Shown: piece after piece, positions 45,751-53,620 of the stretch | Layout: each line of letters starts with the position of its first letter | Numbering within the stretch: the stretch's first letter is position 1 | Assembly (NCBI GenBank): GCA_007988745.1 | Contig: BJUT01000027.1 | Coordinates: 1 to 53,620 of the forward strand | Length of the DNA stretch: 53,620 bases | From: Pseudoalteromonas atlantica | GTDB taxonomy: Bacteria > Pseudomonadota > Gammaproteobacteria > Enterobacterales > Alteromonadaceae | Direction of reading: 5' to 3' | Program-made: the position numbers and the translations under genes | The notes under the pieces: generated by a model | What the model was told of the DNA's origin: nothing | What the model saw: the letters and a program-made list of their open reading frames with translations, nothing else | The model's database searches: none

Positions 45751-46272
45751 TTATAGCGTTTCGCTATACTCTGTCATTATTTGTTCAACCCAACTGGCTA
45801 TGCGCTCATCGCTTAGCTCGTATTGGCTGTCTTCATCAAGCGCTAGGCCAACAAAGTGTTTGCCATCGGGGGTAAGTGCTTTTGACGCTTCAAACTCGTA
45901 GTTTTCATCGTTTGGCCAAAAACCAAGTTGCGTAAACGACTGGGTATTTATTTCATCGTGAAGCATACCAAGGGCGTCTTGAAACCATTGTCCGTAACCT
46001 TGTTGGTCGCCCATGCCAAATAAAGCAATGGTTTTACCATTTAGGTTTACATCTTTAATGTCGTCCCACTTAGACTCCCAGTCTTCTTGTATTTCTCCAA
46101 AATCCCATGTTGAAATACCAAAGATGATAAAGTCGTACTGCTCTGCATTTTTAAGTGGTTCGTCTTTAATATTGTGTAAGGTCACTACATCGGCGCCAAT
46201 AAGGTCGCGAATTTTTTCTGCTGCCATCTCTGTGTAGCATGTAGTAGAGCCAAAAAATAAACCAATCTGCAT
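45751..46272 (-). CDS. fldB: Flavodoxin FldB
   Basis: FldB is a small FMN electron carrier. The 173-residue protein has the FMN phosphate loop [16 protein letters not shown] at about 5-20, the 50s loop [14 protein letters not shown], and the 90s loop [12 protein letters not shown]. The ATG at 46272 gives MQIGLFFGS, the E. coli-like N-terminus; a GTG at 46284 would add four residues. fldB is divergent from xerD, as in E. coli, and this context favours FldB over FldA. Confidence 0.93.
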   Translation of the reverse strand: MQIGLFFGSTTCYTEMAAEKIRDLIGADVVTLHNIKDEPLKNAEQYDFIIFGISTWDFGEIQEDWESKWDDIKDVNLNGKTIALFGMGDQQGYGQWFQDALGMLHDEINTQSFTQLGFWPNDENYEFEASKALTPDGKHFVGLALDEDSQYELSDERIASWVEQIMTEYSETL

Positions 46273-46378
46273 CGTATTTATCACTGTGTAATTGCCTGTT
46301 ATGATAGGGCGCAGTTTACCGTAAGGTATTTTTAATTGATACCTTCTACCGTGGGTATTACCAACATGAGATCACAAC

Positions 46379-47305
46379 GTGACAACGCTACCTGACGATT
46401 TACCTGAACCAAATACCGAGCTAAACAGCAACAGCGACTTTTTAGAAACCTTTTTAGATAGCTTGTACTTAGAGCAAGGTGTAAGCGAAAACACCCTTAG
46501 CGCGTATCGCAGTGACCTAGATAAGTTTTGTCAGTTTTTAAAAGGCGAAAGCTTAATGACGGTAACCAGCTTAGATATAGAAAGCTACCTAGCGTATCGC
46601 GTAGATTTAGGGTTGAAACCACGTAGCACGGCACGCAGCATAAGTGCGTTAAAGCGGTTTTATCAGTATTTTGTACGTGAAAAACGTATCGCAAGCTCAC
46701 CGCTTGAAAACATTGCGCAACCAAAAGCGGGTCAATCGTTACCTAAAACGCTCTCAGAAGCCGAGGTAGAGGCATTATTAAGTGCGCCCAATATTGAAGA
46801 ACCAATGGGGCTGCGCGATAAAGCCATGCTAGAGCTACTTTATGCTACGGGCTTGCGTGTAACCGAGCTTGTAGGGCTGCGTATGGAGCAAATTAACTTG
46901 CGCCAGTCGGTTGTGTTTGTAAAAGGTAAGGGCAACAAAGAGCGCTTAGTACCTTTAGGCGAAGAAGCCATGTACTGGCTTGAGCAGTTTTTAAAAGGGG
47001 GGCGTGCACAAATGATAAAACACGCCACCGATTTTGTGTTTCCTTCAAAACGCGGTGTAGGTATGACCCGACAAACCTTTTGGCATCGTATTAAACACTA
47101 TGCTATTTTGGCGTCTATTGAGTCAGATTTATCGCCGCATACATTGCGTCATGCCTTTGCAACACATTTACTTAATCATGGTGCCGACTTAAGAGTGGTG
47201 CAGATGATGTTAGGGCACAGCGACTTATCGACTACACAAATTTATACCCATGTTGCCAATGAGCGATTAAAATCGGTACACTCAGAGCATCATCCGCGCG
47301 CGTAA
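46379..47305 (+). CDS. xerD: Site-specific tyrosine recombinase XerD
   Basis: XerD, with XerC, resolves chromosome dimers at dif and is activated by FtsK. The 308-residue protein has an N-terminal core-binding domain (about 18-110) and the catalytic set Arg160, Lys184, His254, Arg257, His280 and nucleophile Tyr289 (GHSDLSTTQIYTHV). The start is GTG at 46379; upstream sequence has no better candidate. The order xerD-dsbC-recJ-prfB-lysS is the same as in E. coli. Confidence 0.96.
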   Translation: MTTLPDDLPEPNTELNSNSDFLETFLDSLYLEQGVSENTLSAYRSDLDKFCQFLKGESLMTVTSLDIESYLAYRVDLGLKPRSTARSISALKRFYQYFVREKRIASSPLENIAQPKAGQSLPKTLSEAEVEALLSAPNIEEPMGLRDKAMLELLYATGLRVTELVGLRMEQINLRQSVVFVKGKGNKERLVPLGEEAMYWLEQFLKGGRAQMIKHATDFVFPSKRGVGMTRQTFWHRIKHYAILASIESDLSPHTLRHAFATHLLNHGADLRVVQMMLGHSDLSTTQIYTHVANERLKSVHSEHHPRA

Positions 47306-47365
47306 TATGAAATTTAATATCAGCTTAGCGGTCAATTTAGTACGTATTATTAGATAGAGAAAATT

Positions 47366-48094
47366 ATGAAAAAATTAATGTTAGCAGGTGCAATGTTGTG
47401 CACAAGTATTAGTGCATTTGCAAATGGCGTAGCCACAACGCCAGATGCTAATGATCCTATTGTTACTAAATTTGCCACGTTAGGTGTAACAGTTAAGCAA
47501 ATAAACCCAAGCCCCGTTGCCGGTTTAAAAGAGCTTATTACAAATAAAGGTGTACTTTACGCCAGCCCAGACGGCCAGTTTTTAATGCAAGGCACGCTAA
47601 TTGATTTAAACAACCGCAGCAACTTAACCGAGCAAGCGTTAAATGATGTACGTGTTGAAGGTATTAAAGAATACCAAGATTCAATGATTGTTTATAAAGC
47701 GCCTAACGAAAAACACCAAATTACGGTATTTACCGATATTAGCTGTGGCTATTGTCGTAAATTACACCGCGAACTAGACGACTTGCTTGATGCAGGCATT
47801 ACTGTTCGTTATTTAGCGTTTCCGCGTGGTGGACTGCAAGGTTCGGGCTACGCCGATTTAATGAATGTATGGTGTGCACGCGACCAACAAGAAGCACTAA
47901 CAGAAGCTAAATCAGGCGAAGACACTAAAGTAGTTGCCGGTTGTAGCGCACCAGTAGCTGAGCATTACCAGCTAGGCCAAAGCTTTGGTATTAGCGGTAC
48001 GCCAGCCATTATTTTAGAAGACGGTACAATGATCCCAGGCTACCAGCCAGCCGCCGCATTAAGTGCAGCGCTTGAGGCGAACAAAGCAGGTTAA
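47366..48094 (+). CDS. dsbC: Thiol:disulfide interchange protein DsbC
   Basis: DsbC isomerises wrong disulfides in the periplasm and is kept reduced by DsbD. The 242-residue precursor has a signal peptide (about 1-19, SAFA/NGVA), an N-terminal dimerisation domain (about 25-85), a linker helix and a thioredoxin domain with the active site Cys127-Gly-Tyr-Cys130 and the cis-Pro loop SGTPAI. A second Cys pair (WCARDQQ to VAGCS) matches the structural disulfide of DsbC. It is followed by a dispersed repeat and a terminator. Confidence 0.95.
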   Translation: MKKLMLAGAMLCTSISAFANGVATTPDANDPIVTKFATLGVTVKQINPSPVAGLKELITNKGVLYASPDGQFLMQGTLIDLNNRSNLTEQALNDVRVEGIKEYQDSMIVYKAPNEKHQITVFTDISCGYCRKLHRELDDLLDAGITVRYLAFPRGGLQGSGYADLMNVWCARDQQEALTEAKSGEDTKVVAGCSAPVAEHYQLGQSFGISGTPAIILEDGTMIPGYQPAAALSAALEANKAG

Positions 48095-48117
48095 TTAAAA
48101 ATCTGAGTACCTGTTTA

Positions 48118-48323
48118 ATACCAATCCGCGATAATACTTAATCATTTTGCGGGGCTAAACGTGTTTTACCGGCGTTAAAAAAACTTATTTACGACTGCAT
48201 GGATGCAGAAGATAGAGCAATGCAGGAGCAATTGCCGAGAACAACTAAATAGCGAATTTATTGCCTAGCTATCAACACGTTTTTTCAGCCTCAAAATAGA
48301 TCACTTAATTAAGCGAATTGGTT
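48118..48323. mobile_element. Full copy of a short dispersed element with terminal inverted repeats (MITE-like)
   Basis: The 206-base element begins ATACCAATCCGCGATAATAC with ATTTTGCGG soon after. It ends CCTCAAAATAGATCACTTAA and then AAGCGAATTGGT, the near reverse complement of the left end. The interior has the hairpin CTGCAT-GG-ATGCAG (48195-48208) and no ORF. Related ends occur at 23216, 24205 and 33823. It lies between dsbC and its terminator. Confidence 0.65.
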
Positions 48324-48324
48324 T

Positions 48325-48349
48325 AAAAAGGCCTTTATGGCCTTTTTTT
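48325..48349 (+). terminator. Rho-independent terminator after dsbC
   Basis: AAAAAGGCC (48325-48333) pairs with GGCCTTTTT (48339-48347), loop TTTAT, with T's following. It separates dsbC from recJ and rules out the in-frame TTG at 48348 as a recJ start. Confidence 0.88.
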
Positions 48350-48386
48350 GTCTTTTTATTATGAACACCATAAGTTAAAAACCAGC

Positions 48387-50108
48387 ATGAAAAAACTGAT
48401 CATTGCGCGCGAAAATGTAGACGATTCTTACCTGCCAAGCGATCTGCACCCTGTTATTAAGCAAATTTATGCCACGCGTAACGTGCAAAATGCACACGAG
48501 CTAAATAATAGTGCAGCCACGCTAATCGACTTTAAACTGTTTAAAGACATCGACAAAGCCACCGAGCTATTAATTGATGCGCTGAATACGCAAAGCCGCA
48601 TTTTAATTGTTGGCGACTTCGATGCCGATGGCGCAACCAGTACAGCCACCTTAATGCAAGGCTTGGCAATGTTTGGCTTTAATAACTTAGACTACCTTGT
48701 ACCGGATAGATTTAGCTTAGGTTATGGTTTAAGCCCAGCGCTTGCTGAGCAAATTGTTGATATAAAACCAGAGCTGGTTATTACGGTAGATAACGGTATT
48801 TCGTGTATTGCAGGCATAGACATACTAAAAAAAGTGGGCATTAAAGTACTGGTTACTGATCACCACTTGCAAGGGGAACAGCTCCCTAATGCCGATGCAA
48901 TTGTTAACCCAAACCGTCATGATTGCCGTTTTCCTTCAAAATCAATTGCGGGTGTCGGCGTAGCCTTTTACTTGCTTATAGCCCTTAGAAGCACGTTACG
49001 AGAGCAAGGTTATTTTGAACGCCATGCTATGCCAAATTTAGCCGACTTGCTTGATATAGTTGCCCTAGGCACCGTGGCCGATGTAGTTGCGCTTGATGCA
49101 AATAACCGCACTTTAGTACATCAAGGGTTAGCGCGTATTCGCAGCGGTAAAACACGCCCAGGTATTACTGCGCTTATTGAAGTGGCTAATCGTAATGCCG
49201 CGCGTTTAAGCGCCAGTGACTTTGGTTTTTCGTTGGCCCCGCGTTTAAACGCCGCAGGGCGACTAGATGACATGAGTTTGGGTATAGCGTGCTTATTAAG
49301 TACCGATATAAACCAAGCAAGGCGGATTGCCAGCGAGTTAGATAGCTTAAACCATGCACGGCGCGAAATAGAGCAGGGTATGCAAGCCGAGGCGCAAGCT
49401 GTGCTTGATAGGCTCGCGTTTAGTGATGACACCATTCCCGATGCCATTTGTTTATACCAAGAAGATTGGCACCAAGGTGTTATTGGTATTTTGACGGGTC
49501 GCTTAAAAGAAAAATACCACCGCCCAACCGTTATTTTTGCCGGTGGCGAAAACGGTGAAATAAAAGGCTCGTGCCGCTCTATTGAAGGGCTACACATGCG
49601 CGATTTACTCGAAGGGCTAAATACAGCCGACCCGCACTTAATTAATAAATTTGGCGGCCATGCCATGGCGGCAGGGTTAAGTATTGATGAGCAAAATTTT
49701 AATGACTTTAAAAACGCGTTTGATGCAGCTGTAAGCGCGCAGTTAAGCGAAGAAAGTAAACGCTGCATTGTATTTACCGATGGCGAGCTGCCAAACGAGT
49801 GCTTTACAATGGACTTTGCTCAGCTATTAAAGCAATCAGGCCCATGGGGGCAGCAATTTCCTGAGCCGGTATTTGAGCACACCTTTGAAGTTATTCAGCA
49901 GCGTATAGTAGGCGAAAAACACTTAAAGCTGGTGCTTAAACATCAATCTGGGCGCTTAGTTGACGCCATTGCATTTGGAATAGATGTAAAAGCATGGCCC
50001 GACACCGAGGCCCATTATGTCAAAGTGGCGTACCAGCTCGACATAAACGAATTTAGAGGCAAGTTTAGCCTGCAATTAATTGTTCGCGAGCTTGAAAAAG
50101 TGCATTAA
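48387..50108 (+). CDS. recJ: Single-stranded-DNA-specific exonuclease RecJ
   Basis: RecJ is a 5'-3' exonuclease on single-stranded DNA acting in recombination and mismatch repair. The 573-residue protein has the DHH phosphoesterase motifs VGDFDADGATS, TVDNGIS, TDHHL (the DHH motif) and GTVADVV, then the DHHA1 domain (FGGHAMAAGLSI) and an OB fold. ATG 48387 gives MKKLIIAREN, matching the E. coli N-terminus; its ribosome site is weak. The 144-base gap to prfB suggests prfB has its own promoter. Confidence 0.95.
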   Translation: MKKLIIARENVDDSYLPSDLHPVIKQIYATRNVQNAHELNNSAATLIDFKLFKDIDKATELLIDALNTQSRILIVGDFDADGATSTATLMQGLAMFGFNNLDYLVPDRFSLGYGLSPALAEQIVDIKPELVITVDNGISCIAGIDILKKVGIKVLVTDHHLQGEQLPNADAIVNPNRHDCRFPSKSIAGVGVAFYLLIALRSTLREQGYFERHAMPNLADLLDIVALGTVADVVALDANNRTLVHQGLARIRSGKTRPGITALIEVANRNAARLSASDFGFSLAPRLNAAGRLDDMSLGIACLLSTDINQARRIASELDSLNHARREIEQGMQAEAQAVLDRLAFSDDTIPDAICLYQEDWHQGVIGILTGRLKEKYHRPTVIFAGGENGEIKGSCRSIEGLHMRDLLEGLNTADPHLINKFGGHAMAAGLSIDEQNFNDFKNAFDAAVSAQLSEESKRCIVFTDGELPNECFTMDFAQLLKQSGPWGQQFPEPVFEHTFEVIQQRIVGEKHLKLVLKHQSGRLVDAIAFGIDVKAWPDTEAHYVKVAYQLDINEFRGKFSLQLIVRELEKVH

Positions 50109-50252
50109 AAAATATGCACAATGCATGCATAAAAGGCTAATAAAGCGCGCGGTTTTTTGTTAAAATCGGGCGTTTTTATCATTTGACGATAATTTATTGC
50201 GTTTAGTGCTAATTTTAGCGCGCAATAATCTAGCCATTTTGGAGTAATGTAC

Positions 50253-51351
50253 ATGTTTGAAGTGAATCCTGTGATTAATCAAATCAAGGAAATTCGCGAA
50301 CGTACTGAACTGCTTCGGGGGTACCTTTGACTACGCTCACAAACAAGAGCGCCTAGAAGAAGTAAACGCCGAACTTGAAGATTCAGCCGTATGGAATGAA
50401 CCTGAGCGCGCACAAGCACTTGGTCGTGAAAAATCAGCCTTAGAAGCCGTTGTTGAAACAATCGACAACTTGGTAGCGGGTGCTGACGACGTAGAAGGTT
50501 TATTAGAGCTTGCAGTAGAAGCAGAAGACGAAGACACGTTTGTTGAAGCGCAAACTGAACTTGAAGGCTTAAATAAACAGCTTGAGGGTTTAGAGTTTCG
50601 CCGTATGTTTTCGGGCTCTCACGATGCAAACGATGCTTACCTTGATTTACAGTCTGGGTCTGGCGGTACTGAAGCACAAGACTGGTGTAACATGTTATTA
50701 CGCATGTATTTACGCTGGGGCGAAGCTAAAGGCTTTAAAGTTGAGCTAGTAGAAGCAACCGATGGCGATGTAGCCGGTATTAAAGGTGCAACAGTGCGCT
50801 TTGTAGGCGAATACGCATATGGTTGGCTGCGCACAGAAACAGGTGTACACCGTTTAGTCCGTAAAAGCCCATTTGATTCAAGTGGTCGTCGTCATACCTC
50901 GTTTGCCTCTGCCTTTGTTTACCCAGAAGTAGATGACAATATTGAAATTGATATTAATCCGGCTGACTTACGTATAGACGTTTACCGTGCATCGGGCGCG
51001 GGTGGTCAGCACGTTAATACCACCGAATCGGCAGTACGTATTACTCACGTACCTACCAACACGGTTGTTCAGTGTCAAAACGAGCGTTCACAACACAAAA
51101 ATAAAGCCCAAGCAATGAAGCAGTTAAAAGCAAAATTATTTGAGCTTGAACTTCAGCAGCAAAATGCTGAAAAGCAATCGCAAGAAGACGCAAAGTCGGA
51201 TATTGGCTGGGGAAGCCAAATTCGTTCTTACGTACTTGATGATGCACGTATTAAAGATTTACGAACTGGCGTTGAAAACCGTAATACGCAATCGGTACTT
51301 GACGGCAACCTAGACAAATTTATTGAAGCCAGCCTAAAATCTGGCCTATAA
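50253..51351 (+). CDS. prfB: Peptide chain release factor 2, with programmed +1 frameshift
   Basis: RF2 releases peptides at UGA and UAA. The reading frame is split: 25 codons from ATG 50253 to CTT at 50325-50327, then in-frame TGA (50328-50330) followed by C. A +1 shift resumes at GAC (50329) to the stop at 51351, giving 365 residues in total, the E. coli length. The slip site CTT-TGA-C and an upstream Shine-Dalgarno-like GGGGG (50317-50321) are the classical autoregulatory elements; the usual AGGGGG reads CGGGGG here. The recognition tripeptide SPF and the catalytic GGQ (SGAGGQHVN) are present. GGAG lies 8 bases before the ATG. Confidence 0.96.
50317..50331 (+). promoter_or_regulatory. prfB programmed frameshift site
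   Basis: GGGGG-TAC-CTT-TGA-C: internal Shine-Dalgarno-like G run, slippery CTT and the UGA C stop context. Low RF2 favours slipping into the +1 frame, so RF2 controls its own synthesis. Confidence 0.93.
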
Positions 51352-51377
51352 CCACCAAGCTAAAAAAGAGCTAAAAA

Positions 51378-52913
51378 ATGACTGATCAAATCCAAGACGA
51401 AAATAAGTTAATCGCTGAGCGTCGCGGCAAATTAGACGCTATTCGCGAAAATTGCCCAGCCAACGGTCATCCTAATCAGTTCCGTCGTGAACATTACACG
51501 GCTGATTTACAGGCTGAGTTTGGTGATAAGAGTAAAGAAGAATTAGTAGAGCTTAAGCACGTTGTATCAATTGCTGGCCGTATTTTAGCTAAGCGTGGTC
51601 CTTTTATGGCCATTCAAGACATGAAAGGCCGTGTACAAGCTTACGCATCTAAAGATGTGCAAAAAGACTTAAAAGCAAAATATGGCCAACTAGATATTGG
51701 CGATATTATTGGTGTTAAAGGTGCGCTTAATAAATCAGGTAAAGGCGATTTATACGTAGAAATGACCGAGTACGAACTACTTACTAAATCACTACGCCCA
51801 TTACCAGAGAAGTTTCATGGTTTATCAGATCAAGAAACTAAGTACCGTCAACGTTATGTTGATTTAATTACTAACGAAGCAACGCGCGAAACATTCCGCA
51901 TTCGCTCACAAGTAGTTGAAGGTATTCGCCGCTTTTTAGCAGAGCGCGACTTTATGGAAGTAGAAACGCCAATGCTACAGGTTATTCCTGGCGGTGCGTC
52001 TGCGCGTCCATTTGTGACTCACCATAACGCACTTGATATAGACATGTACTTACGTATAGCGCCTGAGCTTTACCTTAAGCGTTTAGTAGTAGGTGGTTTT
52101 GACCGCGTATTTGAAATTAACCGTAACTTCCGTAACGAAGGGTTATCAACGCGTCACAACCCAGAATTCACTATGATTGAATTTTACCAAGCATACGCTG
52201 ATTACATCGACCTGATGAACATTACCGAAGACATGCTACGTACAGTTGCAACAAACGTTTTAGGTAGCCCAATTGTAGTTAATACCACTAAAGATGAAAA
52301 CGGCGAAGTTATCGACTCAGTAGAGTACGACTTTGGCAAACCGTTTGAGCGCCTAAGCATGGCTGATGCTATCTTAAAATATAACCCTGAGTTTGATGCT
52401 GCGGTATTTAATGACCCAGAAAACCACTTTGAAGAATTAAAAGCGTACGCTAAACAAGTGCACGTTAAAATTCCTGAAAATTGTGTATGGGGCCCAGGTA
52501 AGTTTTTATGTGAAATATTTGAAGAGACGGCTGAGCATATGCTTATCCAACCTACATTTATTACAGGCTACCCGTGGGAAGTATCGCCACTTGCGCGCCG
52601 TAACGACGAAAACCCATTTGTTACCGACCGCTTTGAGTTTTTTGTTGGCGGACGTGAGCTTGCAAATGGCTTCTCGGAGCTTAACGATGCACAAGATCAA
52701 GCAGAGCGCTTTACTCGCCAAGTTGAAGAAAAAGACGCCGGCGATGATGAAGCAATGCATTACGATGAAGACTACATACGCGCACTAGAGTACGGCTTAC
52801 CACCTACTGCCGGTGAAGGTATTGGTATTGACCGCTTAGTAATGTTATTTACTGATTCACCAACCATTAAAGATGTTATTTTGTTCCCGCATATGCGCCC
52901 ACAAGCTGACTAA
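51378..52913 (+). CDS. lysS: Lysyl-tRNA synthetase, class II
   Basis: LysS charges tRNA-Lys. The 511-residue protein has an N-terminal OB-fold anticodon-binding domain (about 60-150, [19 protein letters not shown]) and a class II catalytic core. Motif 1 is around [16 protein letters not shown], motif 2 is [20 protein letters not shown], and motif 3 is [13 protein letters not shown]. It starts 26 bases after prfB and is probably cotranscribed with it, as in E. coli. AAGAGCT precedes the ATG. Confidence 0.97.
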   Translation: MTDQIQDENKLIAERRGKLDAIRENCPANGHPNQFRREHYTADLQAEFGDKSKEELVELKHVVSIAGRILAKRGPFMAIQDMKGRVQAYASKDVQKDLKAKYGQLDIGDIIGVKGALNKSGKGDLYVEMTEYELLTKSLRPLPEKFHGLSDQETKYRQRYVDLITNEATRETFRIRSQVVEGIRRFLAERDFMEVETPMLQVIPGGASARPFVTHHNALDIDMYLRIAPELYLKRLVVGGFDRVFEINRNFRNEGLSTRHNPEFTMIEFYQAYADYIDLMNITEDMLRTVATNVLGSPIVVNTTKDENGEVIDSVEYDFGKPFERLSMADAILKYNPEFDAAVFNDPENHFEELKAYAKQVHVKIPENCVWGPGKFLCEIFEETAEHMLIQPTFITGYPWEVSPLARRNDENPFVTDRFEFFVGGRELANGFSELNDAQDQAERFTRQVEEKDAGDDEAMHYDEDYIRALEYGLPPTAGEGIGIDRLVMLFTDSPTIKDVILFPHMRPQAD

Positions 52914-52935
52914 GCTTTAACAAAATAAATGTGAT

Positions 52936-52966
52936 AAACGCCGCTGAATTTTAGCGGCGTTTTTGT
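52936..52966 (+). terminator. Rho-independent terminator of prfB-lysS
   Basis: AAACGCCGCT (52936-52945) pairs with AGCGGCGTTT (52953-52962), followed by a short T run. Confidence 0.92.
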
Positions 52967-53279
52967 GTGAGTATAAAAATAAGCGCCAATGCAGAAAAAG
53001 TTGGAGAGTAAATTGCTTTATAAAAACAGACGAAAGAGAGGATAAGATTGTTCGCTTTTTAATTAATTAGTACTAAGCTAAATTTTAAAGCTAGTTATTA
53101 GTACTTATTAATAGTTAATTCAGATTGGGTTATTTAATGTAGCCTTGTTTTAAATAACCTTAATAACAGTGCTATAACGTAATTTTATGACTGTTTTTTA
53201 AACATTATGTTGTATTTATGTAAAAAACTTAGCTAAAATACGCCAAAATTTTGAGCTGGGTAAAAATAGCACTCTAAAT
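52967..53279. other. AT-rich intergenic region after lysS
   Basis: No supported gene. The segment around 53060-53120 is very AT-rich and repeats TTAGTACT twice, with AGCT-A/T-AGCT symmetry between the copies. The longest ATG-started frame here is under 20 codons. Confidence 0.55.
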
Positions 53280-53492
53280 ATGAATTCTCAAATGGACTTA
53301 GAATATAATATGAAAGACAACCGAGTTGAAGAATCGCCAGAAACTGACACCACAGAGCAAAAGCGACAAGCTTATTACCGAGCCTGTATTGCTGAGTTTC
53401 AGCAATTAGGTTACCAAGAGCAATATTTAGCGCAGCTCAAAGATGATTTAGTGCCTTTAATGGGCGTTAACCCACAAGACAAAAACATTTAA
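53280..53492 (+). CDS. Small hypothetical protein
   Basis: A 70-residue acidic, hydrophilic protein. The first 25 residues are polar and probably disordered; the rest (QKRQAYYRACIAEFQQLGYQEQYLAQLKDDLVPLMG) is likely helical. In-frame ATG codons occur at residues 1, 5 and 11, and none has a strong ribosome site, so the N-terminus is uncertain. I do not recognise the family. It stands alone between the lysS terminator and a strong promoter. The coding call rests on length, composition and a protein-like helix. Confidence 0.5.
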   Translation: MNSQMDLEYNMKDNRVEESPETDTTEQKRQAYYRACIAEFQQLGYQEQYLAQLKDDLVPLMGVNPQDKNI

Positions 53493-53578
53493 ATCGTTTA
53501 CTTTTCAAACCAATTATACAATTAAAGCTGACTTATGTGCGTTCTGTAACCAGATAGTCATTTTTGGCATAAAAGTGT

Positions 53579-53606
53579 TTGACATATTTTCTGAAATCTT
53601 TATTAT
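53579..53606 (+). promoter_or_regulatory. Strong sigma70 promoter with GC-rich discriminator, probably for a stable-RNA gene
   Basis: The -35 TTGACA (53579-53584) and the -10 TATTAT (53601-53606) are 16 bases apart. They are followed by ACGCCCCAC, a GC-rich discriminator typical of stringently controlled tRNA and rRNA promoters. The transcribed gene lies past the window end. Confidence 0.72.
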
Positions 53607-53620
53607 ACGCCCCACAAGAC

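Noticed and set aside
48348..48386. TTG at 48348 as the recJ start
   Set aside because: It falls at the end of the T run of the dsbC terminator, and ATG 48387 matches the E. coli N-terminus.
49121..49768. 215-codon open frame antisense to recJ
   Set aside because: It lies fully inside recJ, its composition (many Ser, Arg, Pro) is that of a shadow frame, and it has no ribosome site or family resemblance.
53060..53120. TTAGTACT repeats as a phage attachment site or origin-like element
   Set aside because: Only two copies in a very AT-rich stretch, with no integrase, DnaA boxes or tRNA next to them.
1..53620. CRISPR arrays, prophage, toxin-antitoxin, restriction or other defence systems
   Set aside because: No regularly spaced direct repeats, no cas, integrase (apart from the core recombinase xerD), capsid, methylase or nuclease-pair genes were seen in either strand.

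Overview
The window reads as a chromosomal segment of a marine gammaproteobacterium, almost certainly Pseudoalteromonas. The DNA is AT-rich. The gene blocks match conserved gammaproteobacterial neighbourhoods: tolC-nudF-yqiB-cpdA-yqiA-parE-parC-plsC, recQ-yigI-rarD, maoP/hdfR, tal/yaaA, srmB/trmN6 and fldB/xerD-dsbC-recJ-prfB-lysS. The secreted alpha-amylase closely resembles, from memory, the chloride-dependent cold-active amylase precursor of P. haloplanktis. A secreted alginate lyase of the PL18 type supports a life on algal polysaccharides. Taxonomy here is inferred from recognised proteins, not from an rRNA gene.

Layout. 1-3.2 kb: a non-coding structured stretch, a TcpQ-like inner-membrane protein, lipid A acyltransferase (lpxL) and tolC, all on the minus strand. 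3.3-12.3 kb: plus-strand run nudF, yqiB, cpdA, yqiA, parE, a periplasmic sorbosone-dehydrogenase-like protein, parC, plsC, rraB. 12.3-14.2 kb: a 680-base AT-rich regulatory region with repeated ATTGGTAA motifs and then the alginate lyase. 14.2-18.5 kb: zntB (minus), a rimB-rimK-M14 peptidase cassette (plus) and a short MscS channel (minus). 18.6-22.6 kb: an Omp85-type outer-membrane protein, a DUF3630-like gene and recQ (minus). 22.7-28.1 kb: yigI, rarD, a REC-REC-GGDEF protein, maoP/hdfR and a porin. 28.1-33.8 kb: a cobalamin riboswitch followed by btuD-btuC-cobQ-cobO-btuF-ung, a vitamin B12 uptake and salvage operon. 33.9-40.9 kb: DUF3545, tal, yaaA, mscS, a frameshifted PDZ-like gene, a BON lipoprotein, srmB, trmN6. 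41-45.7 kb: amylase, DUF2147, a LysR regulator and an EamA transporter. 45.7-52.9 kb: fldB, xerD, dsbC, recJ, prfB (with its programmed +1 frameshift) and lysS. The last bases hold a strong sigma70 promoter with a GC-rich discriminator, probably for a stable-RNA gene beyond the edge.

Most of the window is core genome. I found no prophage, CRISPR array, complete insertion sequence, rRNA, tRNA, or recognisable defence or secondary-metabolite cluster, and no clear unknown multi-gene system. The most rewarding items are regulatory or structural: the alginate-lyase promoter overlapped by ATTGGTAA operators, the B12 riboswitch with a ribosome-binding-site hairpin, a short dispersed element with terminal inverted repeats (one full copy and several degraded ones), a small secreted PDZ-like gene broken by an apparent 4-base slip, the sugar-dehydrogenase-like gene lodged between parE and parC, and the three-gene rimB-rimK-peptidase cassette.
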